Assembly (NCBI RefSeq): GCF_007096885.1
Contig: NZ_VJNO01000001.1
Location: 62,001-126,000 of the forward strand
DNA from: Streptomyces sp. 130
Lineage (GTDB): Bacteria > Actinomycetota > Actinomycetes > Streptomycetales > Streptomycetaceae
Length of the DNA stretch: 64,000 bases
Direction of reading: 5' to 3'
Under the pieces are notes generated by a model. The model made no database searches. It was given only the letters and a program-made list of their open reading frames with translations, and was not told where the DNA came from. Position 1 is the first letter of the stretch. Each line of letters opens with the position of its first letter. Positions 1-10,447 of this stretch are shown here, in pieces. Made by a program: the position numbers and the translations under genes.

Positions 1-395
1 AGAACGTCGAGAAGGCCCACGAGTTCTTCGAGAAGCACGGCCCGAAGTCGCTGATCCTGGCCCGCTTCGTGCCGATCGTGCGGACCTTCACCCCGATCAT
101 CGCGGGCGTCAGCCGGATGAACTACCGCTCGTTCATCGTGTTCAACGTGATCGGCGGCGTCCTGTGGGGCGTCGGGGTGACCCTGCTCGGCGCCGCCCTC
201 GGCAACGTCGAGTTCGTCCACGAGAACATCGAGGCGATGCTCGTCCTGATCGTGCTGATCTCGGTGATCCCGATCGCCATCGAGTTCCTGCGCGCCCGGA
301 GCAAGGCCAAGAAGGAGGGCCCCGCCGCCGGGAACGGCGAGGTGCCCCCGCAGGACCCGTCCGCCGGCCGCCGGGGCCGCCACGCCAAGCGCTGA
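1..395 (+). CDS. DedA-family membrane protein, C-terminal part
   Basis: The coding frame is open from base 3, so the gene starts before the window; about 130 residues are visible. They carry the DedA (SNARE-associated) signature, with a helix-hairpin segment (FFEKHGPKSLILARFVPIVR, then TPIIAGVSRM) followed by a hydrophobic segment (VFNVIGGVLWGVGVTLLGAALG) and a second one (AMLVLIVLISVIPIAIEFL). The charged tail rich in K, G and R looks cytoplasmic. Members act as undecaprenyl-phosphate or phospholipid flippases or in membrane homeostasis; the substrate here cannot be told. The gene converges on the ThrE-type gene, whose stop lies 22 bases further on. Confidence 0.88.
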   Translation, partial: NVEKAHEFFEKHGPKSLILARFVPIVRTFTPIIAGVSRMNYRSFIVFNVIGGVLWGVGVTLLGAALGNVEFVHENIEAMLVLIVLISVIPIAIEFLRARSKAKKEGPAAGNGEVPPQDPSAGRRGRHAKR

Positions 396-417
396 CCCGG
401 CCCGGCCCCCGATCCGG

Positions 418-2115
418 TCAGAAGCCGCGCGTCCGCTTGGCCGCGCGGCGGTTCGCCCCGCCGACCGCGCCCGGCACCCGCATGAACAGCCGGGAGATCT
501 CGCTCCCCAGATTCACCCCGATGGCGATGGCCAGCGCCGTCGCCACCGCCGTGGACAGCGAGGCGAGGCCCCGGTCCAGCTCGTTCTGCGCGACGCCCAG
601 CAGACCGAAGTACGTCGCGGACCCCGGCAGCAGCGGCCCGATCGCCGCCGTGATGTAGGGCAGCGACGACGTGTAGCGGTACCGCGAGAACAGCTGCCCG
701 AACAGCCCGACGAGCCCGGCCGCCGCGGCCGTCGCGGCCACCGCCGACAGCCCGCCCGTCCGGGCCATCGCCCCGTAGATGATCCAGGCCACTCCGCCGT
801 TCAGGGTCACCGCGAGCACCGTCACCCGCTCCTGCTGGAGCAGGATCGCGAACGACAGGGTCAGCACCATCGACGCCAGGATCTGGATCACCGGCCGGTC
901 GTGCGTGATGAACCGCGCCTCCGGGTCCAGCTCCGCGCCCAGCTGAAGCCCCCCGTACAGGGCCAGCAGCACCCCGGTGACGATCGCGATGAAGAAGTAC
1001 ATGACCTCCAGGAGCCGCGCCGAGGCCGTGATGTAGTACCCGGTCAGACCGTCCTGCACGCCCGCCACCAGCGCCCGCCCCGGCAGCAGCGCGAACAGCC
1101 CACCGGTGATCACCGCCGACGGCCGTACGTCCGACCAGTGCGTCAGCGTCAGCGCCACGCCCATCGCGGCGGGAGGCATCGCCGCGATCGCGAACTGGTA
1201 GAACTCCGGCAGCCCGCGCCCCGCGCACAGCCAGGCCAGCCGGTCACCGAGCATCGCTCCCAGCGCCGCGATCACGAACACCAGCGGGCCACCGCCGACC
1301 AGCACGGACGCCGCCCCCGCCAGCCCGCCGGCGGCCAGCGTCAGCACCCAGCCGGGATACGGGTGCCGGTTGCGCCGGATCTCCGCGAGCCGCCGGTACG
1401 CCTCCTCCAGCGACACCTCGTCGTCGGCCGTGGTGAGGTCGTCGATCAGCCGGAAGACCGCCGCCAGCCGCGTGTAGTCGGTGCCCCGGCGGCGTACCGT
1501 ACGGCTCGCCGTCACCGGGTCGTCCACCAGCGACGGCTGGTGCGAGATCGACAGCAGGGTGAACGTCACGGTCGGCTCGCAGCGGTCGAGCCCGTAGCTC
1601 CGCATCACCGCGAACATGGCCGCCTCGACGTCCTCGGCGCCCTCACCGCCCGCCAGCAGCAGCTCCCCGATGCGCAACGTCAGGTCGAGCACGCGCGGGA
1701 CCGGGGGACCCGCCTCCTCGTCGTGCCGCTGGACCGGCTCCGGCGCCGGGCGCTCGGCGACCGGCATCCGCAGCATCGTGCGCATCCGGTCCTGCCAGGG
1801 CGCCTCCTTGGTCAGCCGGACCATCGGCACCCCGTACGCCGGGGTGAACGCCGGCGGGGAGTCCCGGAAGCTGTACGTGCTCGGCGGCGCGAACGCCGAA
1901 CCGGTCGTCTCGGACCCGGAAGCGGAACCCGTACCGGAACCGGAGCCCGGCGCCGGCGGCTCGGGCGTCACGCCCTCCGGAAGGGCGAACTCCGACGTCG
2001 GGTGGTCCTCCTCGGGCGGCGCCGCAGGTTCCGTCCCGGCAGGCCGCGAGAAGGCGCTGTGCGCCTCGTCGGACTGGGGCTTCTCGTCGTCGGGCCCGTC
2101 CGGTTCCGCCACCAC
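418..2115 (-). CDS. ThrE-family threonine/serine exporter-like membrane protein
   Basis: 565 residues from the GTG at 2115. The frame is open to 2208, but an AGGAG-type ribosome site just upstream of 2115 and the lack of conserved sequence before it favour this start. The first ~130 residues are Pro/Ser/Glu-rich and probably disordered. Then comes the soluble ThrE domain (LDLTLRIGELLLAGGEGAEDVEAAM, given here only as the region near residues 140-170), followed by about ten hydrophobic segments in two groups. This matches the DUF1212/DUF3815 fusion of actinobacterial ThrE exporters, which export threonine and serine. The substrate is inferred from the family only. Its neighbour ppa is on the same strand but is separated by a strong hairpin. 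Confidence 0.85.
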   Translation of the reverse strand: MVAEPDGPDDEKPQSDEAHSAFSRPAGTEPAAPPEEDHPTSEFALPEGVTPEPPAPGSGSGTGSASGSETTGSAFAPPSTYSFRDSPPAFTPAYGVPMVRLTKEAPWQDRMRTMLRMPVAERPAPEPVQRHDEEAGPPVPRVLDLTLRIGELLLAGGEGAEDVEAAMFAVMRSYGLDRCEPTVTFTLLSISHQPSLVDDPVTASRTVRRRGTDYTRLAAVFRLIDDLTTADDEVSLEEAYRRLAEIRRNRHPYPGWVLTLAAGGLAGAASVLVGGGPLVFVIAALGAMLGDRLAWLCAGRGLPEFYQFAIAAMPPAAMGVALTLTHWSDVRPSAVITGGLFALLPGRALVAGVQDGLTGYYITASARLLEVMYFFIAIVTGVLLALYGGLQLGAELDPEARFITHDRPVIQILASMVLTLSFAILLQQERVTVLAVTLNGGVAWIIYGAMARTGGLSAVAATAAAAGLVGLFGQLFSRYRYTSSLPYITAAIGPLLPGSATYFGLLGVAQNELDRGLASLSTAVATALAIAIGVNLGSEISRLFMRVPGAVGGANRRAAKRTRGF

Positions 2116-2193
2116 TCGACCTCGCTCCTCCTCGGCTGCGCGTCCTCGGCCGCACTCCTGCCCAGTATGGCCACGCCCAAGGGAGGGCACACG

Positions 2194-2231
2194 GAACGGG
2201 CGGCACACCCACCTGGGTGTACCGCCCGTTC
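2194..2231. terminator. 18-bp hairpin between ppa and the ThrE-type gene
   Basis: Arms 2194-2211 and 2214-2231 are complementary with a single mismatch and a 2-4 nt loop. The hairpin lies just after the ppa stop (2259) on the minus strand and before the ThrE-type start at 2115, so it should end ppa transcription. No T-run is needed for Streptomyces-type terminators. Confidence 0.7.
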
Positions 2232-2258
2232 GAGGACCCGCTCACACGAAGCGGAACG

Positions 2259-2753
2259 TCAGTGCGCGCCGCCCTGCGCCTCAAGGCGCTTGCGGGAGGC
2301 GACGATCTCGGCCTCGGCCTCGGCGCGGCCGACCCAGTCGGCGCCCTCGACGGACTTGCCCGGCTCCAGGTCCTTGTAGACCTCGAAGAAGTGCTGGATC
2401 TCCAGACGGTCGAACTCCGACACGTGCTGGATGTCCTGCAGGTGCTCCACCCGGGGGTCGGACGCCGGGACGCACAGCAGCTTGTCGTCGCCGCCGGCCT
2501 CGTCGGTCATCCGGAACATGCCGATCGCGCGGCACTTGATGAGGCAGCCCGGGAACGTCGGCTCCTCCAGGATCACCAGCGCGTCCAGCGGGTCGCCGTC
2601 CTCACCGAGGGTGTCCTCGACGAAGCCGTAGTCCGCCGGGTAGCTGGTCGAGGTGAAGAGCCGACGGTCCAGACGAATCCGGCCGGTCTCGTGATCCACC
2701 TCGTACTTGTTGCGCGAACCCTTCGGGATCTCGATAACGACGTCGAACTCCAC
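2259..2753 (-). CDS. ppa: Inorganic pyrophosphatase (family I)
   Basis: 164 residues from the GTG at 2753. A GGAGGAG ribosome site 6 nt upstream decides this start over the in-frame ATG at 2768. Hydrolyses diphosphate to phosphate in the cytosol, pulling biosynthetic reactions forward. Family I marks are present: [13 protein letters not shown] near the start, the substrate loop [10 protein letters not shown], and the metal-binding DGDPLDALV Asp cluster. Length and sequence are those of the short hexameric bacterial enzyme. Divergent from dacB. Confidence 0.97.
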   Translation of the reverse strand: MEFDVVIEIPKGSRNKYEVDHETGRIRLDRRLFTSTSYPADYGFVEDTLGEDGDPLDALVILEEPTFPGCLIKCRAIGMFRMTDEAGGDDKLLCVPASDPRVEHLQDIQHVSEFDRLEIQHFFEVYKDLEPGKSVEGADWVGRAEAEAEIVASRKRLEAQGGAH

Positions 2754-2839
2754 GGGTGGCTCCTCCATGATCAACACATACGACTGGTGGTTAAGTGTCC
2801 CTCACGCAGATGAGTGCTCGCGAAAGGGGCTGGTCAACG

Positions 2840-4336
2840 GTGGCCGAGCCGGTGGAAAGACCGTCGACCGAACCGTCCGGCACGCCCGGCGGCACCATCG
2901 CGGCCCGTCCGGGCGTACGCGGCGCGGTGAACGACTGGCGGTTCACGGCCGTGTCCGCCGTCGTCGGACTGGCCCTCGCGGCCGGCGCCGTCCTCGCCGC
3001 CGGACCCTGGGACTCGGGTCAGCGTAAGGCCGAGCGCGACCGGGCGACCGCCGCCGGACGCACAGGTGGCGCACATCACGACGGCGGCGACCCCGAGGGC
3101 CCCGCCCCCGCCCCCCGCGCCCCCGCCGTCCTCGCCGCCCTGTCCGCCGCCGGCACCGGCACCGGCGCGAAGAACGCCCCGGCCGGCGCCACTCGCGACC
3201 TGCCCGCCGTCCTGGACCCGCTGCTGAAGAACGACGCGCTGGGCACCCGCCGCGCCGCCGTCGTCATCGACACCGCCACCGGCGTACGGCTCTACGGCAA
3301 GGGCGCCGACGCCCCCATGACCCCCGCGTCCACCGTCAAGATCGCCACCACCGTCGCCGCGCTCGGCGCCCTCGGCCCCGCCCACCGCATCCCCACCACC
3401 GTGCGCGCCTCCGACGACCTGCGCACCGTCACCCTCGTCGGCGGCGGCGACCCCACCCTCGACAAGGCCGCCCTGCGCGCCCTGGCCACCGAGACCGCCC
3501 GCGCCCTCAAGACCGCCAAGGCCCCCTCCGTACGCCTCCGCTACGACGCCTCCGCCTACTCGGGGCCCGCGCACCACCCGATCGGCCCCAACGAGAACAT
3601 CGCGCCCATGAGCGCCCTGATGCTGAACGAGGGCCGCCTGGACGACTCCGCCAAGGGCCCGGCCCCGCGCAGCGAGGACCCGGCCGGCGACGCCGCCCGC
3701 GCCTTCGCCGGATACCTGGACGACGCCGGGGTCACCACCAAGGGCGCACCCGCCCCCGGCCGCGCCGCCGAGAAGTCCCGTACCGTCGCCACCCACCTCT
3801 CCGCCCCCCTCTCCGGACTGGTCGAACGCGCCCTGACCAACAGCGACAACGACATCGCCGAGGCGCTGGCCCGGCAGACCGCCATCGCCGCCGGGCAGCC
3901 CGCCGACTTCAAGGGCGGCCGACGGGCCGTCACCGCCCGCCTGAAGAAGCTCGGACTGCCGCTCAAGGGCGTGAACATCGCCGACGGCAGCGGGCTCGAC
4001 CGCAAGGACAAGGTGACCGCCGCCCTGCTCGCCGGCCTCCTCGCCCGGGCCGCCGACCCCGCCCACCCCGAACTGCGCCCCGTCCTCACCGGCCTCCCCG
4101 TCGCCGGCTTCAGCGGCACGCTCAGCAGCCGCTACACCGCCAGGGCCGGCGGCACCGGCTTCATCCGCGCCAAGACCGGCACCCTCACCGGCGTCAACAG
4201 CCTCGCCGGCACCGTCGTGGACACCCGGGGCCGGCTTCTCGCCTTCGCCTTCCTCGCCTCCGGCACCACCGCACCCGCCGAGGCCCAGAAAGCCCTCGAC
4301 GCACTCGCCACCGCACTCGGCGCCGGGAGGCGTTGA
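2840..4336 (+). CDS. dacB: PBP4-type D-alanyl-D-alanine carboxypeptidase/endopeptidase
   Basis: 498 residues from the GTG at 2840, which has an AAAGGGG site upstream; in-frame GTG 2795 and ATG 2810 are alternatives. One membrane segment (about residues 35-55, FTAVSAVVGLALAAGAVLA) anchors or exports it, followed by an Ala/Gly/Pro linker. The S13 serine peptidase motifs are all present: S-x-x-K as STVK, S-x-N as SDN, and K-T-G as KTGTLTG. It trims peptidoglycan stem peptides outside the membrane and should be beta-lactam sensitive. It precedes the DUF2342 gene, tilS and hpt on the same strand, a neighbourhood common in streptomycetes. Confidence 0.93.
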   Translation: MAEPVERPSTEPSGTPGGTIAARPGVRGAVNDWRFTAVSAVVGLALAAGAVLAAGPWDSGQRKAERDRATAAGRTGGAHHDGGDPEGPAPAPRAPAVLAALSAAGTGTGAKNAPAGATRDLPAVLDPLLKNDALGTRRAAVVIDTATGVRLYGKGADAPMTPASTVKIATTVAALGALGPAHRIPTTVRASDDLRTVTLVGGGDPTLDKAALRALATETARALKTAKAPSVRLRYDASAYSGPAHHPIGPNENIAPMSALMLNEGRLDDSAKGPAPRSEDPAGDAARAFAGYLDDAGVTTKGAPAPGRAAEKSRTVATHLSAPLSGLVERALTNSDNDIAEALARQTAIAAGQPADFKGGRRAVTARLKKLGLPLKGVNIADGSGLDRKDKVTAALLAGLLARAADPAHPELRPVLTGLPVAGFSGTLSSRYTARAGGTGFIRAKTGTLTGVNSLAGTVVDTRGRLLAFAFLASGTTAPAEAQKALDALATALGAGRR

Positions 4337-4373
4337 GCCCGTCAACACCTCCTCGTTCCCGGGGATGAGCACG

Positions 4374-4379
4374 TACGGT
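4374..4379 (+). promoter_or_regulatory. -10 hexamer TACGGT, leaderless layout
   Basis: TACGGT fits the Streptomyces -10 consensus TAnnnT and ends 6 nt before the ATG at 4386, which lacks a ribosome site. Transcription would then start at or next to the start codon. The -35 is weak. Confidence 0.5.
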
Positions 4380-4385
4380 TGACGC

Positions 4386-5519
4386 ATGACGAGCATCGGT
4401 GGTGCAGGGATGGTCGACTGGAACCTCGCGGTCGCGACCGCGACCCGGCTTGTGCGGCCGGGCCCCGAGATCAGCCGCGAGGAGGCCCGCGAGGTCGTCG
4501 CGGAGCTGCGCAGGCACGCGAAGGCGGCGGAGGAGCACGTCCGCGCCTTCACCCGGATGATCCCCGAGGGCACCGAGCCGGAGGACACCCCCGTCCTCGT
4601 CGTGGACCGCGCCGGCTGGATCAAGGCCAACGTCGCCGGCTTCCGCGCACTGCTGCGCCCCCTCCTGGAGAAGATGGAGGAACGGCGCACCGGCGGCGCG
4701 GGCGGCGCCGTGCTCGGCGCGGTCGGCTCCAAGGTCACCGGCGTCGAGGTCGGCATGCTGCTGTCCTTCCTCGCCTCCCGCGTCCTCGGCCAGTACGAGA
4801 CCTTCGCCCCCGCCACCCGCGAACTCCCCGCCTCCGCCGACGGCGGCGGCCGGCTCCTGCTCGTCGCCCCGAACATCGTCCACGTCGAACGCGAACTGGC
4901 GGCCGACCCGCACGACTTCCGGCTCTGGGTCGCCCTCCACGAGGAGACCCACCGCACCCAGTTCACCGCGGTGCCCTGGCTCCGCGACCACCTCCAGGGC
5001 GAGATCCAGTCCTTCCTGGACGAGACCGACGTCGACCCCATGACCTTCCTGGAGCGGCTGCGCGAGGCCGCCCAGTCGCTCGCCGGCGGCCGACCCGAAG
5101 GCGAGTCCGACGAGGGCGGCGGCCGCAGCCTCGTCGAACTCGTCCAGACCCCCGCCCAGCGCGAGATCCTCGGCCGCCTCACCGCCGTGATGTCCCTCCT
5201 CGAAGGGCACGCCGACTACGTGATGGACGGCGTCGGCCCCGAGGTGGTGTCCTCCGTCGCCGAGATCCGCGAGAAGTTCCAGCAGCGCCGCGCCCGCGGC
5301 GCGAGCCGCCTCGACCAGGCCCTGCGCAAGCTCCTCGGCCTCGACGCCAAGCTGCGCCAGTACCGGGACGGCGAACGCTTCGTGCGCGCCGTCGTGGACG
5401 AGGTCGGCATGGACGGCTTCAACCGGGTGTGGACCTCGCCCAACACCCTCCCCACCAAGGCGGAGATCGCCCGCCCCGCGGACTGGATCGCGAGGGTGCA
5501 CCGTAAGGCAGAGTCGTGA
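4386..5519 (+). CDS. Zincin-like metallopeptidase family protein (DUF2342)
   Basis: 377 residues. The actinobacterial DUF2342 family is often annotated as zinc-dependent metalloprotease or as associated with coenzyme F420 biosynthesis. The zincin helix is visible as LHEETHRTQF (H-E-x-x-H, about residue 180), with a further GHADYVMDG segment about 100 residues later that could supply the third ligand. Ends with conserved RPADWIARVH. Substrate unknown; an F420 role is not supported by anything nearby. The start is fixed by the leaderless promoter layout. tilS follows after about 190 nt. Confidence 0.85.
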   Translation: MTSIGGAGMVDWNLAVATATRLVRPGPEISREEAREVVAELRRHAKAAEEHVRAFTRMIPEGTEPEDTPVLVVDRAGWIKANVAGFRALLRPLLEKMEERRTGGAGGAVLGAVGSKVTGVEVGMLLSFLASRVLGQYETFAPATRELPASADGGGRLLLVAPNIVHVERELAADPHDFRLWVALHEETHRTQFTAVPWLRDHLQGEIQSFLDETDVDPMTFLERLREAAQSLAGGRPEGESDEGGGRSLVELVQTPAQREILGRLTAVMSLLEGHADYVMDGVGPEVVSSVAEIREKFQQRRARGASRLDQALRKLLGLDAKLRQYRDGERFVRAVVDEVGMDGFNRVWTSPNTLPTKAEIARPADWIARVHRKAES

Positions 5520-5592
5520 TCAAGGTCCCCGGTACGAAGGCAACGCGCCGGTAATCACCCATCCGAGGGACCGTAGGGGCATGGGAAGGCGT

Positions 5593-5616
5593 GCAATGCT
5601 CGATGGACGGCATTGC
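5593..5616. promoter_or_regulatory. Inverted repeat in the tilS upstream region
   Basis: GCAATGC (5593-5599) and GCATTGC (5610-5616) form a perfect 7-bp inverted repeat with a 10-nt spacer, overlapped by a second pair CGATGG/CCATCG (5601-5606, 5624-5629). It is less G+C-rich than its surroundings. It could be an operator or an RNA hairpin in the tilS leader; no matching regulator is known to me. Confidence 0.35.
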
Positions 5617-5708
5617 TCTGTCACCATCGACGCACTCTGAGTGACGGCACTCCTTCCCGTCCCGGCACTCCGAGACACCCCTGAAGAACCTCACGAAGGG
5701 CACCGGAC

Positions 5709-6791
5709 ATGGGTCCCCATCCTGCGGTCGCGGCGATACGCCTGGCGGTCCGCCGCGTACTCCACGACGTCATCGCCGAACACGCCGAACAGACCGAACG
5801 CGCCGGGCACGCCCCGCACCCCGAGCTCGCCCGGGCCGGCGCGGGCAGCCGCCCCGGCACGCTCCCCGACCGCCCCGACACCCCCCTGGTGCTGGTCGCC
5901 TGCTCCGGCGGCGCCGACTCCATGGCGCTCGCCTCCGCCCTCGCCTTCGAGGCCCGCAAGCTCCCCGTCCGGGCCGGCGGCATCACCGTCGACCACGGCC
6001 TCCAGGACGGCTCCGACACCCGCGCGGCCGAGGTCGCCGCCCGGCTCGCCGCCATGGGCCTCGGCCCCGCCGACGCCGTCGCCGTCCACGTCGGCCGCGA
6101 GGGCGGCCCCGAGGCCGCCGCCCGCGACGCCCGCTACGCCGCGCTCGACGCCGCCGCCGAACGCCACGGCGCCGCCGCCGTCCTCCTCGGCCACACCCGC
6201 GACGACCAGGCCGAGACCGTCCTGCTGGGCCTCGCCCGCGGCTCCGGCATCCGCTCCCTGTCCGGCATGGCCGCCGCCTCCGGCCCGGCCGGCCGCTACC
6301 GCCGCCCCTTCCTCCAGCTCGACCGCCAGACCGCCCGCACCGCCTGCCTCGCCCAGTCCCTGCCCGTCTGGGACGACCCCCACAACATCGACCCCGCCTA
6401 CACCCGCTCCCGGCTGCGCCACGAGGGCCTGCCCGCCCTGGAGAAGGCCCTCGGCAAGGGCGTGGTCGAAGCCCTCGCCCGTACGGCCCAGCTCTCCCGC
6501 GACGACGCCGACGCCCTCGACACCTGGGCCGCCGCCGCCGACCGTGACGTACGCGACGACGCGGGCCGTCTGGAGTGCGCCAAGCTGTACGCGCTGCCCC
6601 CCGCCGTACGCCGCCGGGTGCTGCGCCGGGCCGTCATAGAGGCGGGCTCCCCGGCCGGCTCGCTCTTCGCCCGGCACATCGAGGAAGTGGACCGCCTGGT
6701 CACCGGCTGGCGCGGCCAGCAGGCCATCAACCTCCCCGGCCGCGTGGAAGCCCTGCGCCAGGGTGGCAGACTGGTCATCCGGCAGAGCTGA
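5709..6791 (+). CDS. tilS: tRNA(Ile)-lysidine synthetase
   Basis: 360 residues. Ligates lysine to C34 of the CAU-anticodon isoleucine tRNA with ATP, so that AUA is read as Ile. The N-type PP-loop ATP pyrophosphatase motif is seen as [12 protein letters not shown] near residue 65, and [20 protein letters not shown] is the second family block; the PFL and GLP regions follow. The length fits the shorter actinobacterial TilS, which lacks part of the C-terminal tRNA domain. Located just before hpt and ftsH, as in most Gram-positives. Confidence 0.95.
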   Translation: MGPHPAVAAIRLAVRRVLHDVIAEHAEQTERAGHAPHPELARAGAGSRPGTLPDRPDTPLVLVACSGGADSMALASALAFEARKLPVRAGGITVDHGLQDGSDTRAAEVAARLAAMGLGPADAVAVHVGREGGPEAAARDARYAALDAAAERHGAAAVLLGHTRDDQAETVLLGLARGSGIRSLSGMAAASGPAGRYRRPFLQLDRQTARTACLAQSLPVWDDPHNIDPAYTRSRLRHEGLPALEKALGKGVVEALARTAQLSRDDADALDTWAAAADRDVRDDAGRLECAKLYALPPAVRRRVLRRAVIEAGSPAGSLFARHIEEVDRLVTGWRGQQAINLPGRVEALRQGGRLVIRQS

Positions 6792-6877
6792 CGCACGAGC
6801 GGCTGACACGCAGGGCGAACGGCCGCGCGGGCCCGGGACTCCACCCCCGGACCCGGCAGGCACAGAAAGAGACGCGG

Positions 6878-7432
6878 GTGAACGAGAAGGACATGGGCAC
6901 CGACCTCCAGTCGGTGCTCCTCACCAAGGAAGAGATCGACGCGAAGCTCGTGGAGCTGGCCGCGAAGATCGACGCGGAGTACGCCGGCAAGGACCTGCTC
7001 CTCGTCGGGGTCCTCAAGGGCGCCGTCATGGTCATGGCGGACCTGGCGCGCGCGCTGTCCACCCCCGTCACCATGGACTGGATGGCCGTCTCCTCGTACG
7101 GCGCGGGCACCCAGTCCTCCGGTGTCGTCCGGATTCTCAAGGACCTGGACACCGACATCAAGGGCAAGCACGTCCTGATCGTCGAGGACATCATCGACTC
7201 CGGCCTCACGCTGTCCTGGCTGATGTCGAACCTGGGCTCGCGCGAGCCCGCCTCGCTGGAGATCTGCACCCTGCTGCGCAAGCCGGACGCGGCCAAGGTC
7301 GCGCTCGACTGCAAGTGGGTCGGCTTCGACATTCCCAACGAGTTCGTCGTCGGCTACGGGCTGGACTACGCGGAGAAGTACCGCAACCTCCCCTTCGTCG
7401 GAACCCTCGCCCCGCACGTATACGGAGGCTGA
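6878..7432 (+). CDS. hpt: Hypoxanthine phosphoribosyltransferase
   Basis: 184 residues from the GTG at 6878 with an AGAAAGAGA site upstream; an in-frame ATG at 6893 is the alternative. Salvages hypoxanthine and guanine to IMP and GMP with PRPP. The PRPP loop is [14 protein letters not shown], the diphosphate-loop region is [20 protein letters not shown], and the C-terminal [17 protein letters not shown] is diagnostic for HPRT. The open frame runs on upstream to 6575, but that part has no family similarity and lies inside tilS. Confidence 0.96.
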   Translation: MNEKDMGTDLQSVLLTKEEIDAKLVELAAKIDAEYAGKDLLLVGVLKGAVMVMADLARALSTPVTMDWMAVSSYGAGTQSSGVVRILKDLDTDIKGKHVLIVEDIIDSGLTLSWLMSNLGSREPASLEICTLLRKPDAAKVALDCKWVGFDIPNEFVVGYGLDYAEKYRNLPFVGTLAPHVYGG

Positions 7433-7625
7433 GGGCCCGCGGGCCCGCCGACGGGCCCGCCGGGAACCCTTGAGGGGCGCCCGCCGTTGAGCTTTCGAGG
7501 CGGGATTGCCGGACGTCCGAGGCGGACGCCGGTGACCATGCTGGGGTACCGTCCGAAGAACAGTCTTTACTCACAGCAGCATTTACCTACGGGCAGGAGG
7601 GACGGGGCGTCTTCGCCTCGTATGG

Positions 7626-9650
7626 ATGGACGTGAAGCGATACTTCCGTGGGCCGGTCATGTGGATCGTGCTGGCCGTCCTCGCCGTGGTCGTGTTGATG
7701 AATGTCGTCGGCTCGGGCGGCGGCTACAAGACGGTGGACACCGGACAGGTGATCCAGGCGATCAGCAAGAACCAGGTGGACCAGGCCAAGCTCACCACCG
7801 GTGACGATCACATCATCAAGATCGAACTGAAGGACGGCCAGAAGCTGGCCGACGAGTCCGGCAGCAAGTTCCAGGCGAGCTACATCGGCAATCAGGGCGT
7901 CCAGCTCGCCGACATGCTCCAGAAGAAGTACGAGAGCGGCGACATCAAGGACGGGTACACCGTCACGCCCTCGAAGCAGTCCCCGTTCGTCTCGATCCTC
8001 TTCTCGCTGCTGCCGTTCGTCCTCATCGTCGTCGTCTTCCTGTTCCTGATGAATCAGATGCAGGGCGGCGGCTCCAAGGTCATGCAGTTCGGCAAGTCCA
8101 AGGCCAAGCTGATCACCAAGGACACCCCGAAGACGACGTTCGCCGACGTGGCGGGCTCGGACGAGGCGGTCGAGGAGCTCCAGGAGATCAAGGAGTTCCT
8201 CCAGGAGCCGGCCAAGTTCCAGGCCGTCGGCGCCAAGATCCCCAAGGGCGTCCTGCTCTACGGGCCCCCCGGTACCGGCAAGACCCTGCTCGCGCGCGCC
8301 GTCGCCGGCGAGGCGGGCGTCCCGTTCTACTCGATCTCCGGCTCCGACTTCGTGGAGATGTTCGTCGGTGTCGGCGCCTCCCGGGTCCGCGACCTCTTCG
8401 AGCAGGCCAAGGCGAACGCCCCGGCGATCGTCTTCGTCGACGAGATCGACGCCGTCGGCCGCCACCGCGGCGCCGGCATGGGCGGCGGTCACGACGAGCG
8501 CGAGCAGACGCTCAACCAGCTGCTCGTGGAGATGGACGGCTTCGACGTGAAGGGCGGCGTCATCCTGATCGCCGCCACGAACCGCCCGGACATCCTCGAC
8601 CCGGCGCTGCTGCGCCCGGGCCGCTTCGACCGGCAGATCGCGGTCGACCGGCCCGACATGCAGGGCCGCCTGGAGATCCTGAAGGTCCACCAGAAGGGCA
8701 AGCCGGTCGCCCCGGACGTCGACCTCGGCGCCGTCGCCCGCCGCACGCCCGGCTTCACCGGTGCCGACCTGTCGAACGTGCTGAACGAGGCCGCGCTCCT
8801 GACGGCGCGCAGCAACCAGAAGCTCATCGACAACGCCACGCTGGACGAGGCCATCGACCGCGTCGTGGCCGGCCCGCAGAAGCGGACCCGGATCATGTCC
8901 GAGAAGGAGAAGAAGATCACCGCGTACCACGAGGGCGGACACGCCCTGGTCGCGGCGGCTTCTCCCCAGTCGGACCCGGTCCACAAGATCACGATCCTCT
9001 CCCGCGGCCGTGCCCTCGGTTACACGATGGTGCTCCCGGAGGAGGACAAGTACTCCACGACGCGCAACGAGATGCTCGACCAGCTGGCGTACATGCTGGG
9101 CGGACGCGCGGCCGAGGAGCTGGTCTTCCACGACCCGACCACCGGCGCGGCGAACGACATCGAGAAGGCCACGGCGACGGCCCGCGCGATGGTCACGCAG
9201 TACGGCATGACCGAGCGGCTCGGTGCGATCAAGTTCGGCGGCGACAACACCGAACCGTTCGTGGGCCGCGAGATGGGCCACCAGCGCGACTACTCGGAAG
9301 AGGTCGCCGCGCTGGTGGACGAAGAGGTCAAGAAGCTCATCGAGACCGCGCACAACGACGCGTGGGAGATCCTCGTCGAGAACCGCGACGTGCTGGACAC
9401 CCTGGTCCTCCGCCTCCTGGAGAAGGAGACCCTGGGCAAGGAGGAGATCGCCGAGATCTTCGCCCCGATCGTCAAGCGCCCGGCCCGCCCCGCGTGGACC
9501 GGCTCCGCCCGGCGCACCCCGTCCACCCGTCCCCCGGTCCTCTCCCCGAAGGAGCTCGCCCTCACCAACGGCGCGAGCACGGCCGCCGGCTCGGTCACGG
9601 ACACCGTCACGAGCCCGGAGCCCCTCCCCGAGGACCGGCCCGAGAGCTAG
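7626..9650 (+). CDS. ftsH: ATP-dependent membrane zinc metalloprotease FtsH
   Basis: 674 residues. Membrane-anchored AAA+ protease that unfolds and degrades misassembled membrane proteins and some regulators. Two membrane segments (about 7-25 and 117-140) flank the extracytoplasmic domain. The AAA module has Walker A GPPGTGKT and Walker [12 protein letters not shown], with the SRH arginines in [17 protein letters not shown]. The zinc site is HEGGH with the downstream Glu region. The C-terminal ~60 residues are Pro/Ser/Thr-rich and variable. The start is uncertain by two codons (ATG 7626 or GTG 7632). A hairpin terminator follows. Confidence 0.97.
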   Translation: MDVKRYFRGPVMWIVLAVLAVVVLMNVVGSGGGYKTVDTGQVIQAISKNQVDQAKLTTGDDHIIKIELKDGQKLADESGSKFQASYIGNQGVQLADMLQKKYESGDIKDGYTVTPSKQSPFVSILFSLLPFVLIVVVFLFLMNQMQGGGSKVMQFGKSKAKLITKDTPKTTFADVAGSDEAVEELQEIKEFLQEPAKFQAVGAKIPKGVLLYGPPGTGKTLLARAVAGEAGVPFYSISGSDFVEMFVGVGASRVRDLFEQAKANAPAIVFVDEIDAVGRHRGAGMGGGHDEREQTLNQLLVEMDGFDVKGGVILIAATNRPDILDPALLRPGRFDRQIAVDRPDMQGRLEILKVHQKGKPVAPDVDLGAVARRTPGFTGADLSNVLNEAALLTARSNQKLIDNATLDEAIDRVVAGPQKRTRIMSEKEKKITAYHEGGHALVAAASPQSDPVHKITILSRGRALGYTMVLPEEDKYSTTRNEMLDQLAYMLGGRAAEELVFHDPTTGAANDIEKATATARAMVTQYGMTERLGAIKFGGDNTEPFVGREMGHQRDYSEEVAALVDEEVKKLIETAHNDAWEILVENRDVLDTLVLRLLEKETLGKEEIAEIFAPIVKRPARPAWTGSARRTPSTRPPVLSPKELALTNGASTAAGSVTDTVTSPEPLPEDRPES

Positions 9651-9704
9651 TCACCGACCCGGTGTGGCCCCCGTCACGGGGCTCCCACCGGGCCCGGAAT
9701 GGAT

Positions 9705-9746
9705 GCCGCGCCCCCCAGGTTCTAGCCTGTTGGGGGCGCGGCTTTT
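9705..9746 (+). terminator. Hairpin plus T4 between ftsH and folE
   Basis: GCCGCGCCCCCCA (9705-9717) pairs with TGGGGGCGCGGC (9731-9742) and TTTT follows. This is a good intrinsic terminator for ftsH. The loop contains TAGCCT, which could also act as a -10 for folE. Confidence 0.7.
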
Positions 9747-9799
9747 CCGTACACCTGCGCGAATGCCCCCGCAGTGACAGCTCAAGGAACGAGGCACAC

Positions 9800-10405
9800 A
9801 TGACCGACCCGGTGACGCTGGACCCCCAGGGGCCGATCGGCGAGTTCGACGAGAAGCGTGCCGAGGCCGCCGTCCGGGAGCTGCTGCTGGCCGTGGGCGA
9901 GGACCCCGACCGCGAGGGCCTGAAGGAGACGCCGGGGCGGGTGGCGCGGGCGTACAAGGAGATATTCGCGGGCCTGTACCAGCAGCCCGAGGACGTACTG
10001 ACGACCACGTTCGACCTGGGCCACGACGAGATGGTGCTGGTCAAGGACATCGAAGTGTTCAGTACGTGTGAACATCATCTTGTCCCCTTCCGCGGTGTGG
10101 CCCACGTCGGATACATCCCGGCCACCACCGGCAAGATCACCGGTCTCTCGAAGCTGGCCCGGCTGGTGGACGTCTACGCCCGCCGGCCGCAGGTGCAGGA
10201 GCGGCTGACCACGCAGATCGCCGAGTCCCTGATGGAGATCCTGGAGCCGCGCGGCGTCATCGTCGTCATCGAGTGCGAGCACATGTGCATGTCGATGCGC
10301 GGCATCCGCAAGCCCGGGGCGAAGACGCTGACCTCCGCGGTCCGCGGGCAGCTGCGCGATCCCGCGACGCGCGCCGAGGCCATGAGCCTCATCATGGCGC
10401 GCTGA
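9800..10405 (+). CDS. folE: GTP cyclohydrolase I
   Basis: 201 residues from the ATG at 9800 with an AAGGAACGAGG site. Catalyses GTP to 7,8-dihydroneopterin triphosphate, the first step of folate synthesis. The zinc ligands are in [10 protein letters not shown] (Cys and His) and the second Cys in [12 protein letters not shown]; the GVIVVIE and [10 protein letters not shown] blocks are typical. Later pathway genes folP, folB and folK are encoded on the opposite strand close by, so the window holds four folate steps. Confidence 0.97.
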   Translation: MTDPVTLDPQGPIGEFDEKRAEAAVRELLLAVGEDPDREGLKETPGRVARAYKEIFAGLYQQPEDVLTTTFDLGHDEMVLVKDIEVFSTCEHHLVPFRGVAHVGYIPATTGKITGLSKLARLVDVYARRPQVQERLTTQIAESLMEILEPRGVIVVIECEHMCMSMRGIRKPGAKTLTSAVRGQLRDPATRAEAMSLIMAR

Positions 10406-10447
10406 CCCCGCCCCGAGCCGTGCCCGAGCCGGACGCCCCGGCCGGCC